Of a stretch of 64,000 nt of DNA, positions 11,240 to 23,983 are shown piece after piece (position 1 is the first letter of the stretch; the number at the start of each line of letters is the position of its first letter). A program made the position numbers and the translations under genes. This DNA comes from Coffea arabica (taxonomy: Eukaryota; Streptophyta; Magnoliopsida; Gentianales; Rubiaceae). The notes under the pieces are model-generated. The model did no database searches. It saw only the letters and a list, made by a program, of their open reading frames with translations, and was not told the DNA's origin. The DNA is taken from contig NC_092320.1 in the NCBI RefSeq assembly GCF_036785885.1, positions 12,897,557 to 12,961,556 of the forward strand, read 5' to 3'.

Positions 11240-14200
11240 TGTCGCGCCCCATTTTTTCGCGATGGAAAAGAAAGTGGTTTATAAAAGATGTGATTTATAA
11301 ATAATAAATGAAAAAGGACCTAGAATGGGACTTTGAAAAATGCGACGATTTGGGTCCAAAATTTAGTCAAAAAAGGATTTTTTTAAAAAAGAGGAGTCGC
11401 CACTTGGTATTGAGTTTTGGTGTACCAAGTCACCCAAAAAGTGTATTTAAATAAAATAAAATAAAACCCTTTTCGACAACTCCAGGTCTTTGAAAAATAA
11501 GAGAAAACGGATTCGGGAGTCACGGTTGAAGAAAGGGAAGGCAAAGGTTCGATTAACTCAAACCTAAGGCGCCCTTTCAACCTAGTCTAAGCTAGTTGCG
11601 ATGTTTAGTCAAAATTTTCCTAATCTAACCCTTAATTTTATCATATTTGGATGTTACCTACATGGATGCAAATCTAAAATATCGAAAGGGACAAAATGTT
11701 CATTCAAGGGTTTAATTGGACCAATCGCATTAATTGCGAAGGCCAAAATGATTCCTTGAAAGTGTCACGAGTACGCAAATGATGAAATTAAAATAAAAGA
11801 AAAGAAATTAAATTATATACATATATAAGTGACCAAAGAAAAGGGGAATGCAACATAAAGGGTACGGGAGACAAAAACTCGTGACTTAGTTTTCTTATAC
11901 AAGGATTAATGGGGTATTTGAACTAAAAAGTTATAATCACCCATTTCCCATATTTGAAAATAATTATCCTAACATGAACAAGCAAATGAACTAGATTAAA
12001 TGAGATGTAATTCTAAATGACATGATTAGTACCTATAGAGGGTCAGGGATAATATAATAGGAAATATCATGCAAATGAGAAAAGATCCTAAAAATGAAAA
12101 TATGCATGAAAATGTAGCACACAAAGATGAATCTAGCGCAAGATAACCTAAAGGGTCTAGCGTTGGACTAGCCCATTTCTAAAAATCCTTACTAGCATTG
12201 GACTAGCAAGTAAGTGGAGGGAGAAGCCACAACTAGCGTTGGACTAGTGTGGTGGCGTCATGCATTAACAATTCATAGTGAAGCAAATAAAGCATAAATT
12301 AAAACAAATAAACACATAAGAGCACGTAACACATAACACGTAAGCATAATATCTAGATGCCAAAATCCTAAGAAAAGCGGATAAAACACATAACACATAA
12401 GTCACATAAACACGAAACCTATCTATTACATCGGGGAGCGCCTAACTACAATCTAGGAGGGAAAAATATAATAAAACAAATCTAATTATCCTATCTATTA
12501 CATTTTTGAGGTATTTAAATGCCTCCCGAATCATTATAAAAATTAACTAAAACATATATAAGAAAATTTGAATGAATATTTAAATCAAATAAATAAAGCA
12601 TATAAAAATATATAAACACATAGGAACACATAGGAGCACATAAGAGCACGTAATTGACATTGAAATAATAAAATAGGAGTACCTCCCGTTTGAAGTGGTG
12701 ACTAAATGGAGTCAAATTATCCTATTTATACTCACAATGAACAAAAGAATCATGGCACCACTTTAATTGAAAATAATAATAATGTTAAAATACTAAATTC
12801 ACATTAACATGTCAAACGCAAGGAAATTTAAAAAACATCTAAAAATTGCAAGTTAAATATATTCAAAAGTAACATAATTAGCTATTAAAGAAAAGAAACA
12901 ATCACAATAAAAAGAGTCAAAATTCATCAGGGACTGAATTGCAAAGATTGAAAAACTTTTGGGGATAAAAATTATATTTTTCCAAAGTTCGGGGGTCAAA
13001 ATCAAATAAAAGATAAAATTTAGGGACCAAAGTGAAATTAATTTAAGGACCTAGGCGAAAGAAATTTAAAATGTTCTGGGCCACAATGAAACTACTCCAA
13101 AGATCAGGAGCCAAAGTGCAAATCGTAACCAGATCTGGGCAAGAAAAAGGGCGTCGGGCCATTCTTTTTATTTTACTTGGGCCAACCTACCTAAGCCCAA
13201 CTGAAAACCCAAGCTAAAACACACAGGCCAGCCCGTCTTTTTATCCCTCAAGCCCAGCCAAAAATTCATGGGCTCCAACCTCCGAACCCAACCGAAACCC
13301 AAAAGAAAAATCAACCAAAGCCCAGCCCCAAAATCTAACAAAACTAGCTCTTGGCCCAACCGAAAAATAAACATTAGCCCAAACCCTTTTTTTTTTCTTT
13401 CTTTCTTCTTCCTCACCTTCTTCTTTCTCTCGTTTCTTCTTTCTTCTTCGGCCAGCCGAAGCTTCAGCTTCAGCTGGCGGCCATGGCGCTACCGCCGCCA
13501 CCGCCTCCGGCGACTTCTCCGGTCGCCAAAATTTCTCAAAAGACACCTCCCCACTCCATTTTTCGCGTAGAATCCAATTCCGGAGTTAGTTTTTACAAAA
13601 AAGGAAAGAAAAGTGGTCAAATGGCCAAAAAACAGTCCAGTTTTTATTTTTTTCAAACACTCAAATCTTCACCAAAAAAACATTAAATTTTTGCCAAAAC
13701 ACTCCTTACTACTTCTACAATACAACCATGATTTTAATTTGACAAGTAAACAACAACAAAAGGATGCATTAAATCAAAACAGCCCCAAAAATGAAGAAAA
13801 TTATTCTAATGCTTTTAAGGCTCAAAAACTCCCAAAATTTTTGATAACCAAGCATTTTCAGATCTTTGCTAGCTAATGGTCTTCCATTTAAGCAAAACAT
13901 ACACGCCAAATTCACTTCTTTGATTCATTTTTTCATTTAGACATTTTTTCAAACATTTGGCATGCATTCACAGCACCGTTTCTTTTTTTTTTTTTCTAAT
14001 TTTGTTCAGTGACCCATCCCAAAATTTCATCCATACAACACCAACAAAAATCAGCGAAAATAAGCAATAAAAGAAGGTAACCACACATACATTCAATCTA
14101 GTTAATTAAAAAAAGAAAGCTGGAAAAAAGGGAGATAAATACCTCAATGAAGAGTTTGGTCCCTTTGCCAAGATTTTTGATGAAATTGCCAAGCTCCAAC

Positions 14201-14720
14201 CCAACCGATTGCTGCCTTGTTGTGTGCGAATGTGTTGGAAAAAATTTGGGAGAGAGGAGAGCCGAGGGAGAGAGGAGTTTTTCTCTTTTTTCTTTTTTTT
14301 TCTTCTTTTCGGTCCAGCCCAGAGAGAGAGCCGAGAACCTCCCTTCTTTTCTTGTCTGTTTTTTTTTTTTGTTCTGTGAGGGAGAGAGCCGAGAGAGAGC
14401 TGGGAGGAGGAAGAAAAGTGGAGTCTTGTGTGTAGGACTTTTTTTTTTCTTTCAAATGATGGCTTCTGCGGATGAAAAGAAAGGTCCTGGCAATTGAGTG
14501 TGAAATGGGTTAAATGTATTTGGTGGGAAAAAAAAATGATTAGGATGATTTGATTTTTTTTATTTTTTTATTTTTTTTTGTTTTTTTGTTGTTTTTTCTT
14601 TTCGTAAAGCAAACCTGCAAAAATGAGAAAATGCACATTAAAATGCAAGAAAATAAATAACTTATTAAATAGAAAAATTCTGAGAAAATATTAAAAATTG
14701 ACAAAAATTTGATGTCTACA
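11240..14720 (-). mobile_element. 5' LTR of the retrotransposon
   Basis: A complete LTR of 3481 bp. The plus strand starts TGTCGCGCCCC at 11240 and ends TGTCTACA at 14720, so the minus-strand LTR runs TGTAGACA...GCGCGACA. From 11767 onward it matches the window's first 2972 bases closely. The flank at 14721 is TATAC, and the duplicate of that flank at 38851 also reads TATAC, which suggests a 5-bp TATAC target site; the other half lies outside the window. Confidence 0.9.
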
Positions 14721-16256
14721 TATACGTTGCTCATTGCGTTGTTCTACATTATTTAGTCGTACAATTTTTTTTTGAAAAGGAATATATTCAATAGCAGAAC
14801 AGAAGTTTGGGTCAAAGTATATTTAGGATCATTTGGGTGTAATAACGAAGTAAACTATTTAACATCTATGAAAGGACATTAAATGGTGCAATTAAAGATT
14901 AACATAACGATTAGGTTTTCTTTTTGTTGAAATCCTTAAATGGGGAGGAAAAAGAGAAGAAAGAAAAATTGGCAGAAAATATTCAGTCGTGTTGGTCTCC
15001 TTTTTCCTGCAAAAAACGAATGCAGAATGTTTTGCCGATTAATTTGACCATGTTCTTCTTCAAGTAAAGTTTGGTGCCAAAAGTCAAAATAGACAGCCTG
15101 CAGTACTTAATTGATGAGATACCGTCAAAATTTGATTAATGCACTTGCTGGCAAATTTCTCCTCCTCGACCATTTCTGTTGCAAGTTCAAGAAAAACCTC
15201 GCCGTCTTGAAAAGCGTCTTCACTATGGCGTTTGAATCACCACGATCTTAATTCTCATTACTTATCAAAGTAATTGAGCAAGAAAGTTGCAGTTTACGCA
15301 ATTAAAGGTGCATACCAGCGCCTGGCTTTTGCCACTATATCCCCAGAATTTTCACTATATTGATTGATCCTTGTTTAAACAATATCACTTTCTCCGAGAT
15401 TTAATCGCCACAAGACCAAGTGTTGGAGTAATTTTGGAGTGTAAATTTAGAATTGCAAGATGTTGCAAGTAATACTATTAACCACTAAAAATTTAATGCT
15501 AACTTTTAGAGTTTTTATCTAAATTAATTGATAGGGTGTGGCGTTATCCCCTCCCAAAATCAATATATTCATTTTTCTCAATTTTAAATACTTATTTGCC
15601 AAGTAAAAAGTGCCCATTAATTTCTTTGCAATGGTGTGGGTAGTACTAGGGTTAAGCTGTAAGGAGTCATGTGTCACTCTTCAATCAACGGTTTAGAGTT
15701 TTCCATGACTCTTAACTTATGTAAACTTTGAACTGGAAATTATTTTTTTTTTAAAAAAAAGAGCATCCTTAATTTCAATCCCAGTAATTTTTTTTTTGTC
15801 AAAATTTTTTCGAGGACATTTTTTTTTTTTTGAGTACGTGTTTTTTCAAAACTACTGCAGGTCGAGCAAACGACCCAATTAATTTATTATTCACTTGTGA
15901 ATGTACCAGGCAACAAGTAGATCTACTAAAGTAGTTCGAATTTATATCTTAAAAATGCCTAGGCTATGACCATTAGATATCTCTATAGATATGCATGTAA
16001 ATCTCATGTAAATTTAGTGTTTGGTCTTGACAACCAAACTTCATGACTTAGCTTAGGCATGCTAGTGATTGTGCTATCATTAGCCCTTTTGCCAATTCTT
16101 AAAATTTCTTGGATCGATTAACTTCACTTTATAGGAGCATGATGAAACAATCCCATCATGAGTTAATACAAAGAATACATTTCCTTTAAAAAAAAATCAT
16201 TTACTGGTGGATAACAAGAACTTTATTGGCTACTTCTTTGATGTACCCAAAAAAGG
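14721..16256. repeat. Segmental duplication copy 1 (partner 38851-40420)
   Basis: The whole stretch matches 38851-40420 in the same orientation with few substitutions and some indels; copy 2 has about 24 extra bases near 38996. Similarity stops sharply after GATGTACCCAAAAAAGG in both copies. Copy 2 is the 3' flank of a PNP/EG45 gene, so copy 1 probably descends from the same gene neighbourhood. I see no gene in it. Confidence 0.93.
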
Positions 16257-17034
16257 CATTGTTAAAAGAAGAAGAGGAAAAAAAAAGTTGCAACTTCTTG
16301 GGGAAATGAACCCTGGAGACAAATTGATGGGTCAGATAGGCACGAGTCATGAGTTTTGTGTTGACCTCGGCCTAAAATATTTGGATTCAAAGAGTGTAAA
16401 ACACTGCATATGGATCCATTTGGCCGAGATTGGCTCAAAACTCACGTGGGGCTTTCATCGTGTATTCTTCGGTGAGTAAATAAGAGTACCATATGCTTTT
16501 TTTTAAGTCGTGTATTTGACATTAAACTTGAAGTTGCCACTTGCCAGCAAGTTGAATCAGAATTTGCAGGAATCTGTGGGCAAATTTTGAGGTATATCGA
16601 TTCCCTCGAATGGCTTAAGCCATTAACCAACCATAATAACTATATAATGGCAACTAAGAAGTACAAAAAGATTAATAGCAAACGGTGCTATAAAGTAATG
16701 CATTGGTTGTCTTCACGATGGCTTATGATTCTGAGAATTAGTCAGGACTAATTATTGCTCTTTGATATTGTAACGGAAGTTGCAATCAACAATGTCCAAG
16801 AAATTAGGGAGCTGCAAATAATTATTTTCCAACCAAAATCTAGGATGACAATGCCATAATTGAGATGTCAAAATGAAGTTCTTCTTCTTCTCTTTATTTT
16901 TGCACTAGCATTTATCATTGTTTCTGCCCAATATATGATGTAGTACTACAAGATGTACGCTAGTGAAACATTTTTTACAATATCCCAATGAAAGAGAAAC
17001 TTCCAAAAGTTGAGCCAACATCTGCACCAAGATT
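16257..17034. other. Spacer without recognised genes
   Basis: AT-rich spacer between the duplicated block and the F-box pseudogene. A short ORF at 16207-16479 crosses the duplication edge and resembles nothing I know. Parts of 16340-16480 and 16680-16880 show faint similarity to 28410-28560 and 28600-28770. Confidence 0.5.
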
Positions 17035-18388
17035 CTAGTTTATGCTTTCCATCATCTGGATCCCAAAACTCTCGAGGGAAAGAAAGGTTGGAACGTATTC
17101 CATTACTTCTATGCAAGGGTAGCCATCTTCATTCATCTGATCATCAATTTTCTTGATGAGTTTATGAACACCAGACTGATGCAAGATTTGCCTCCGAGAA
17201 TCATAGGAAACTAAAATGTCATCCCTCCACAAAAGCAAGATATTCCCATCTTCAAAAACTTTAAAAACTCGAACAACTTCAAAAGATGGCCCGACAAGAT
17301 CAGCAGGCTCCTTGTCTATGACAATGAGTTTGTTTGGATAAGAGTTTATTTGGATGATTTATTTGAGATATTTACTGTATACTTTTTGTGATGTGATGTA
17401 TGTGAGATAAAAAGGTGATTGGGAAGATAAAAAGGTGATTGGAATTTGTGAAAACAAATTTTGCAAATCAAATTATCTTTGTCTAGTCCAGAGCTTGGTG
17501 ATTCCGTATTCTTTCATCACCCAAATGACGATTTCATAATCAGAAGTGTTATCACACAAGCTCAGACAGCCACCAAAAAGTCCCAAGCTAGCTAAATTGA
17601 AATCTTTGCTCAGTTCTGGAGGAGCAGGGAAAGGTGAAAACAACTCTGTTTCAAGATCAAAGCAGGATATCAATTCAGAGCCAGCTTGATCACCAATCAG
17701 CCAATGAAGATTACCATCCAGGAAAACACCATGAGTGCGACAACTATTATAAAGGAAAGGGGCATGCCCAATTCTCCTCCAAGATTCTGTTTCTTCCCCC
17801 AGTGTATAAACATCGCAATTGGACTTTAATATCCGTCGTGTATTCTTCTCTAGCTCTTGAAAAATCCTAACCACCTTGTATTTTCTAGTTTCAGAGCTTG
17901 ATCCGAATCCATAACTTACTATATTTGGATATGATCTTACCCCCTCTGGCATCGGAAGAGTGATGGATTCTCGTATGATTGGATTCCACAAGTAGACAGC
18001 ATCATGTTTATGATCGAATTCGTTCAAGCAGATTAAGCCATTGATGGAGCCAACCATTGGTAGCAGTCGCACCATTTTCCACGACACACCCTTCTGGGGC
18101 CTTGATTTTTGTTCCTGCAACATATTGAAAATCATGGTGATCAGGCTGATCTTCGAATTCAACTAAACTGAAGCAATTCAAATCTGAAGGATGGTAATCG
18201 AGTTTGTTTATGATCAGGCAAGGAGGAGATCTTAGCAGGTGTAAATTAGTGAATTCAGATTCAGATAGCAGACTCAGCCATGATTTGCAAACAGATTTGC
18301 ATTGGATGATAGTCTTGGGCGGTAATCTGGACAAAATATCAGAGACAACGTGTGCTGGTAGATTCAAGAACTGTGCCTGGTTGCTCAT
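17035..18388 (-). pseudogene. F-box protein with F-box-associated domain, disrupted
   Basis: F-box proteins are the substrate-binding subunits of SCF ubiquitin ligases. The first frame starts with ATG at 18388; its residues about 7-45 form an F-box (LPAHVVSDILSRLPPKTI, then CKSVCKSW). The frame then shifts near 18085-18110. The next frame carries the F-box-associated domain (GLICLNEF, VYLWNPIIRES, YGFGSSS, ESWRRIG, LDGNLHWL). At about 17470 this frame is broken by an inserted sequence of about 140 bp, beyond which the C-terminal part resumes (VIDKEPADLVGPSFEVVRVF, LLWRDDILVSYD) and stops at 17035. So there are at least two disabling lesions, yet the rest is well preserved, suggesting recent death. 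An intron at the first lesion is possible but less likely, since genes of this family usually have none there. Confidence 0.85.
17331..17470. mobile_element. MITE inserted in the F-box gene
   Basis: About 140 bp that do not belong to the F-box reading frame. It begins TGTTTGGATAAGAGTTTATT and contains GATGTGATGTATGTGAGATA and a repeated AAGATAAAAAGGTGATTGG. This is a widespread plant MITE type. The ends are approximate because no clear target duplication could be assigned. Confidence 0.6.
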
Positions 18389-18879
18389 TTTTTTGTGGAT
18401 CAGATTTAGCTTCTCTATTCTTTTTGTATGACTTGGCTGAGGATTGAGTTCTTTTGATCTACCAATTCTACTTTTGACTATTGAAGTACCTAATCCAACA
18501 ACAAATTGATGCCTTTTGCAATACTTTATTGTTTTAATGACAAAGTTATCGAGATAAAGTAAAGGGTAAAATACATGGAACCCCTATGATTTCGCGAAAA
18601 GACACGTTACCCCCCAATCGTTTAGAAACTTACACATAAACACCATAAACTTCATAACTAAAGTGAAAATAGACCTATAACCGGCTGAGCAACCTACGGA
18701 TGATAGGTCTGCAAGGTTCTTTGGAAAAGATCTTGAGTTTCATTCTCAAGCTACTCTTCAGTTGCTATATAGAAGGCACTACATATTAGGGGAGAAGAGA
18801 TTTGAAGTTATCAAAGAGTGATAGGAAAAAGGAAGAAGATCTAAGGAGAAAATCTACTTCTGGGTATATCGAAGTCTCC

Positions 18880-19308
18880 ATGTCCACTTCTGTAAATTTT
18901 TGAGGAGGTTTGATAGATCTAAGGTATAAATGGTCTCGGTGCTTCCGCAAGAAAAGAGCAAAAATCAAGATCGTGGAATCGAATAAACCCTCAAAAGGTA
19001 GGCTGTATTACATTTGCGAAGATCAATCCTGCTCCTTTTGGGCATGGTGCAATCCTCTAAGAAGGGATGGAATGGGCAATGAATGTACTAGTCAAAATCC
19101 AGAAACAAGATTAGACGAAAGTTGTGAGTTCTCTCCAAGAGAGAACAGTAATGAAGGTATGCTGGCTGTGAACAATGGTGACATTTTGTTGGGGCTACAT
19201 GCAAAGTTAAACATGGTTGAAGGCACTGTAGGGATGTTGAAAGTGATAATGATTGTGTCCTTTATTATCTGTTGTTTATCTCTAGTTATTGCTGTTTATA
19301 GAAAATAG
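18880..19308 (+). pseudogene. GRF-type zinc-finger membrane protein gene of MULE copy B, inactivated
   Basis: Homologous to the gene at 27654-28082 in copy A. The equivalent ATG lies at 18880, but codon 8 is TGA (18901-18903). Downstream the frame stays open to 19308 with the same GRF-like core (GRLYYICEDQSCSFWAW) and C-terminal membrane segment. A cysteine of the zinc site is changed (RCFCKK in A, RCFRKK here). A later ATG at 18910 could give a protein missing the first residues and that cysteine. Confidence 0.75.
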
Positions 19309-19656
19309 TAATTTGGTTAGTGGCAGCATTATGATGTACCAAATAATGTAATGATTTTAGTTTATGAAAAAATTTCAAATTTTGTCATGGTTTGTATTTC
19401 TTAATGAAAGAAAGATAATAACTATACAACCTATTTACTCATGAACCAACTGTAATTTGGATAGTCATAATATGATAACCACAATCCAATATATGTTATT
19501 AAAAAAAAAAGCAATAATGCCAATAATGTCATTACAAAAAAGAGCACCACTTACAAAATATGTTAATCCATTATACAATGTCTGCTCTAAAGATAGCATA
19601 TATGCCATTACAACTTATTTACATCGACACAAGTCTTAAAAATAACATTTATGATC

Positions 19657-22600
19657 CTAATTTTTCGTAGATCTTTTGGATCGAGAATTAGGGTTGTTAT
19701 CACTAACTGCAGCAGTGCTGCTTTGTTGAGATACTTGATGCACTGGTGCTTCTCTAGTTGGGGCTGAAGTGGAAGCTGTTGTTGCCCCTCACTAGGTATT
19801 GCTTGCTCGAGCTTGCAATCAGAGTCAACATTTACTGCTGGAATAATTATCAAGAGTACATAGTGCAAGAAAAATTCAAGTATTTAAATGTACCTTATAC
19901 AACTTAGATTTGGGATGAGGATCTCCTATTATGGCCAGCTTTTAAACATCTCTTACAGTATACTGTCAACCCCTTTTTGGAATCTCTTTGTGGATCTCTC
20001 GGTTCATCAAGATCTCTTCTTCTAAGTTTTTTAGGTCTTTCAGGTTGTTTCTTCACAAATGGTGGATTTAACAGCTACATTCCACTATCAATCCAGTGTT
20101 CTTTGGATGGAACAGCTCCAATGCTATAAGCATATGCCCTGAATATGCCTCTTTACTATAGCACTCATCAACATAGTTTTCAACCTTCATCCGCATGCTT
20201 TGAATGGCAGAAATAGCATGCACACATGAAATTCCAGTCAACTGGAATACACCACATGAAAAGCTTCTATGTTACAAGTTCACAACAGAGGTTCTGTTGA
20301 AACCATCGACCTCAAATGATTCAATACCATCAAATACAACAATACAATGTCTGCTCTTCTCTACACTTTTGGCTAACTTCTCAACAATATTTGGACACAA
20401 TCTGCCTCCATATTTCTCCATGCCTTGCCTCTTCAATGTCAATCGTTGCATTAACTTTCTTCTGAAAAATTCAAGAAGAGTCACAATTGGCTCGTCTCTT
20501 GTTTTTAAAATATAGTTGTTGAAACTCTCATTCAGGTTGTTGACTGAAATATCAGTCTTAGCAGCCATCCATAATGTGTTCTAGACCACAAGTGATATGA
20601 CAACCTTTTTAACCAACAAGCAGCAGTAAGGTTCTCTCTATTTTGTAGCTGAACTATCTCCAAAGCATTCAATGCTCTCTTGAAATTATCAACATTAGTT
20701 GCTGATGCAGTAGCCCAAAACAATTTCCTCAGTTCACAGTCTTTGAATTTTGCCTTAAAATTCTCAAACAGATGTTTAAGGCAAAATATGTGTTTTGCAC
20801 CAGGAAATAGCTCCTCTATAGCATGTACCAAGCCTTTTTGCCTGTTAGAAATGAAGGTATAAGGCACTACATTGCCCCTTCCAATATGAGTAATCAGCTC
20901 CTTCAAAAACCAAGTCCAGCTATTATAGTTTTCTGCTTTAATAATGGCAATGGATATGAAAAACATATTGTCATTCTCATCCCTTCCAAGTGCTGCTAAC
21001 AGCTGACCTCCAAAGGGCCCCTTCAAAAAGCATCCATCTAGGCCAATGATTGGTCTACAACCTGCAAGAAAGCCCCTTTTTAAGAGCATCCAAGCCATAG
21101 AACAGCCTTTGAAATGTTGCCCTTTTCTCAATAGACCTCCTGTCTATTTGTATAGTTATATGACTGTCTGTATTTGACTGTCTAACCGTGACAACATGAT
21201 CCCACAGCCTTTCATATTGCTCCATATCACAATTTTGGATTGCCTACCTGACCTTTCTCTTAGTCCTGTATGCTTTTTTGCTACTTATATTAATCATGAA
21301 TCTTCTTCTGGCATCATTAATAATGCCATCCAGGCTGCAATTAGGGTCATCTCAAACCTTCTCTTGAAACTTTTTGCTCAGATAAGTTGAGGTTGCATGT
21401 TTGTTAGTGTACTCTCTGCCGCAATGGTGCTCCCCCTTTAGTATTTTGATCTGAAAAGTGTCAGTCCTATTAACTCTACTTGCATGAATCCTCCAAGAAC
21501 ATCCTTTTGCACATTTGGCAGTTATCCTCTAACTGTTATTGTTGACATATAAAACTTCATATCTCTCTCTAATGTTTCATTTCACAAGTGCTTCTCTAAC
21601 TTTTGTAAAATGAGTGAATTTCTTCCCAACCTTTAATTCAAATTTTGGCTTGTTAAACTCCACTGCAGCATTGAAATATGAGTAGTCAGACCCATTTTCA
21701 TCACTAGAATATAGGAAGTCTTCATCTGCAATCACAGGTTCATTCCATTTCTTAGTGTCAGGGCCAATAGGTTGGTCTCCTCCATGCTGATGCTATGCTG
21801 TGGACTCCTCACCATGTACTTCCTGATGTTGTTGCTGCTGCTCGTTCAAGTCATTAGTTTGCTGATTGATTGGTCTCCTCCTTGCTGCTGCTCATTCAAG
21901 TCACCTTGTGGTACAGTTGAACCAGTAGTTGCAAAGATGTCCTCATCTTCTGCAAATTCTAGACCCTCTCTCAACCAATCCGGATCAGGTTCTTCGTTTC
22001 CATCACTGTGGTGCTATTCATTGTTGATTTGATTGGTCTCAACAGAGGTTCTGTCAAAGTTGCCTTGATTTCCACATTCTTCTGCACTTTGGTTCACTGA
22101 AGAAACCTCTTGCTGGCTATCGACGCCATCTATTCTGGTATTCTGCTGAAATAAATTTTTAACAATTTTTCTAGCTGCTCTCTTCATAGGTTGCACCACA
22201 ATTTGTCTCTTCCTCACTAGAGTTTTACCACCCTTTCTTCTGTTTTTCTTAGTTGTTTCGAAGGAATTTTGTGTGGCATCATTAGTTTCTACAGCAGCTG
22301 TGTCATCTAAGTCATTTTCTTGCCCTATTCCATCACCAACATATGGATCTGAACCAGTCAGATCAACAGAATTTTGTGATGCTCCAGCACGATTTCTAGT
22401 CAGATCTAAATTGATTTCTGAAGAACCTTCATTATACGGTAAAGCAAGTGGACCATCATTTGTCACTCTTTCGAATAAGAGCTTGCCATCCGGTGAGACA
22501 ATTTTGATAGGGGTCTGACTTGCCTCTACATATATATGCATATAAGGAAGCCCTTCATAACAAGTAGTCAATAATTCTATGTCCACGTTATCATTTATTG

Positions 22601-22819
22601 GGATAACACCTACATCCACATCATGGTTTGGAATAGAATACCAAAATTGTACACACACAACTTCTTTTTTAATTTTGGAGTACAGGTTCAACAATAAAAA
22701 TGTTGATAACTCATCAGGGTCGCAATTGTGAAACACCCTTACTAAATCACTTGTATACCTAATATTGGGATGTGTATAAACCGCCTATCATAGTGCATGT
22801 AAATATCCATTGTCCTCAT
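19657..22819 (-). pseudogene. MuDR-type transposase gene of MULE copy B, inactivated
   Basis: Colinear with the copy A transposase. The start equivalent is the ATG near 22819 and the stop equivalent is at 19657. Recognisable parts on the minus strand are the N-terminal region (22014-22736), the MULE catalytic core (20532-21131: GLDGCFLKGPFGGQLLAALG) and the region before the SWIM finger (20272-20568). Between them lie frameshifts and stops, for example TAG replacing a Gln codon just after NNE at about 22016. The core reads ISNRQKGL where copy A has ISDRQKGL, so a likely catalytic Asp is now Asn. It cannot encode a working transposase. Confidence 0.88.
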
Positions 22820-23114
22820 GCTGCCCAACCTAAATTATTTAATCAACACTTTCAGATTATAACAACAATTAGTTATAACAACAATCAATTTATATAGTGA
22901 AATCTGATTTAGTAGTCAAATCCAGACCCGACACATATTATTTCCTCCTGACATCAACCACATACTTCAAAAAGGACTCACATTCTTCAAAAAAGCTAAA
23001 AAAGTTAAGAACTTTACATTTTTAAACCCTATTTTCTCTGATAAATCACCCACATATGGACTACCAACTATAAAATGATAGATAGGAGGTAATGTGGAAA
23101 AGGAATAAACATAT

Positions 23115-23255
23115 GGGAAAAATACACAGAACCCCCCTATGGTTTTGCGAAAAGACACGGAACCCCCCTATCGTTTAGAAACATACACATAAACGCCCTA
23201 AACTTCATAACTGAAGTGGAAATAGACTTTTTAACCGGTTGAGTTACCGGCTGCA
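23115..23255 (+). repeat. Left terminal inverted repeat of MULE copy A
   Basis: About 140 bp matching the reverse complement of 28250-28387. It contains GCGAAAAGACACGGAACCCC, TCGTTTAGAAACATACACAT and ACTGAAGTGGAAATAGAC. MULE TIRs normally carry the transposase promoter. A GA microsatellite follows at 23288-23303. Confidence 0.9.
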
Positions 23256-23983
23256 GGTCGAATACCCAAAATACCCTCATTTATAATAGAGAGAGAGAGA
23301 GAATGAACAACTGACTCTTTTCTCGTTCATCCTGTGTAAGAAAAAAAAATCCTAAGACAAGGGATTTGTATACTAAATTGTTGCTGAAATATCGTGAATC
23401 TGAGTTGAAAAAGCCGTGGGTGCATTCTATTGCGAAGAATGGAGTGACAGATTGGTGGTTGTATCTGATCGTGAAGCTGCATTCGGTTGCGAAGAAGGGA
23501 AAGACAGATTGGTGGGGAAATCTGATCGTGAAGCTTGTTCGACATTTCTAGGTAAGAATCAGAACTTATTGTTCAATATTCAGTCCATTTAATGTTTAGG
23601 ATTTGTAATCCTTTTCCAATTTGTTTATTCCTTTTCTACATTACCCCATATCTGTCATTTTTATAGTTGGTGGCCCATATTTAGGTGATTTATCAGAGAA
23701 AATGGGGTTTAAAAATGTAAAGATCTTAACTTTTTTAGCTTTTTTTGAAGAATGTCGGTCTTTTTTGGAGAATGTGGGTCTTTTTTGGAGTATGTGGTTG
23801 ATGTCAGGAGAAAATAATATGTGTCGGGTTTGGATTTGACTACAAATCAGATTTCACTTAATAATTTGATTGTTGTTATAACTAATTGTTCTTATAATCT
23901 GAAAGTGTGATGTAGCTTAATATAGTTTATTAATCTATATTTGAATTCTAAAAGTGTTGATTAAATAATGTAGGTTGGGGACC

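Larger units (their letters stand above)
18564..23105 (-). mobile_element. Decayed MULE (copy B), inverse to copy A and truncated at its transposase 5' end
   Basis: The left end is a MULE terminal repeat (GGGTAAAATACATGG..., TTTCGCGAAAAGACACG, TCGTTTAGAAAC), in the same orientation as the left end of copy A. From here to about 23105 the sequence is an imperfect reverse complement of about 23620-28387. It carries a decayed convergent gene pair equivalent to that of copy A. The expected second terminal repeat and about 500 bp of 5' region are missing; copy A abuts at 23106. No 9-bp target duplication is visible for B. Confidence 0.88.

Noticed and set aside
14704-14715. Shared AAAAATTTGATG at the LTR end and at 38838-38848, suggesting a microhomology join rather than insertion
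   Set aside because: The LTR continues past it with its normal TGTCTACA end, and the other LTR has nearly the same bases, so the match is best explained by chance.
16207-16479. 90-codon ORF with basic N-terminal region
   Set aside because: It straddles the edge of the segmental duplication, has no recognisable domain and no splice context.
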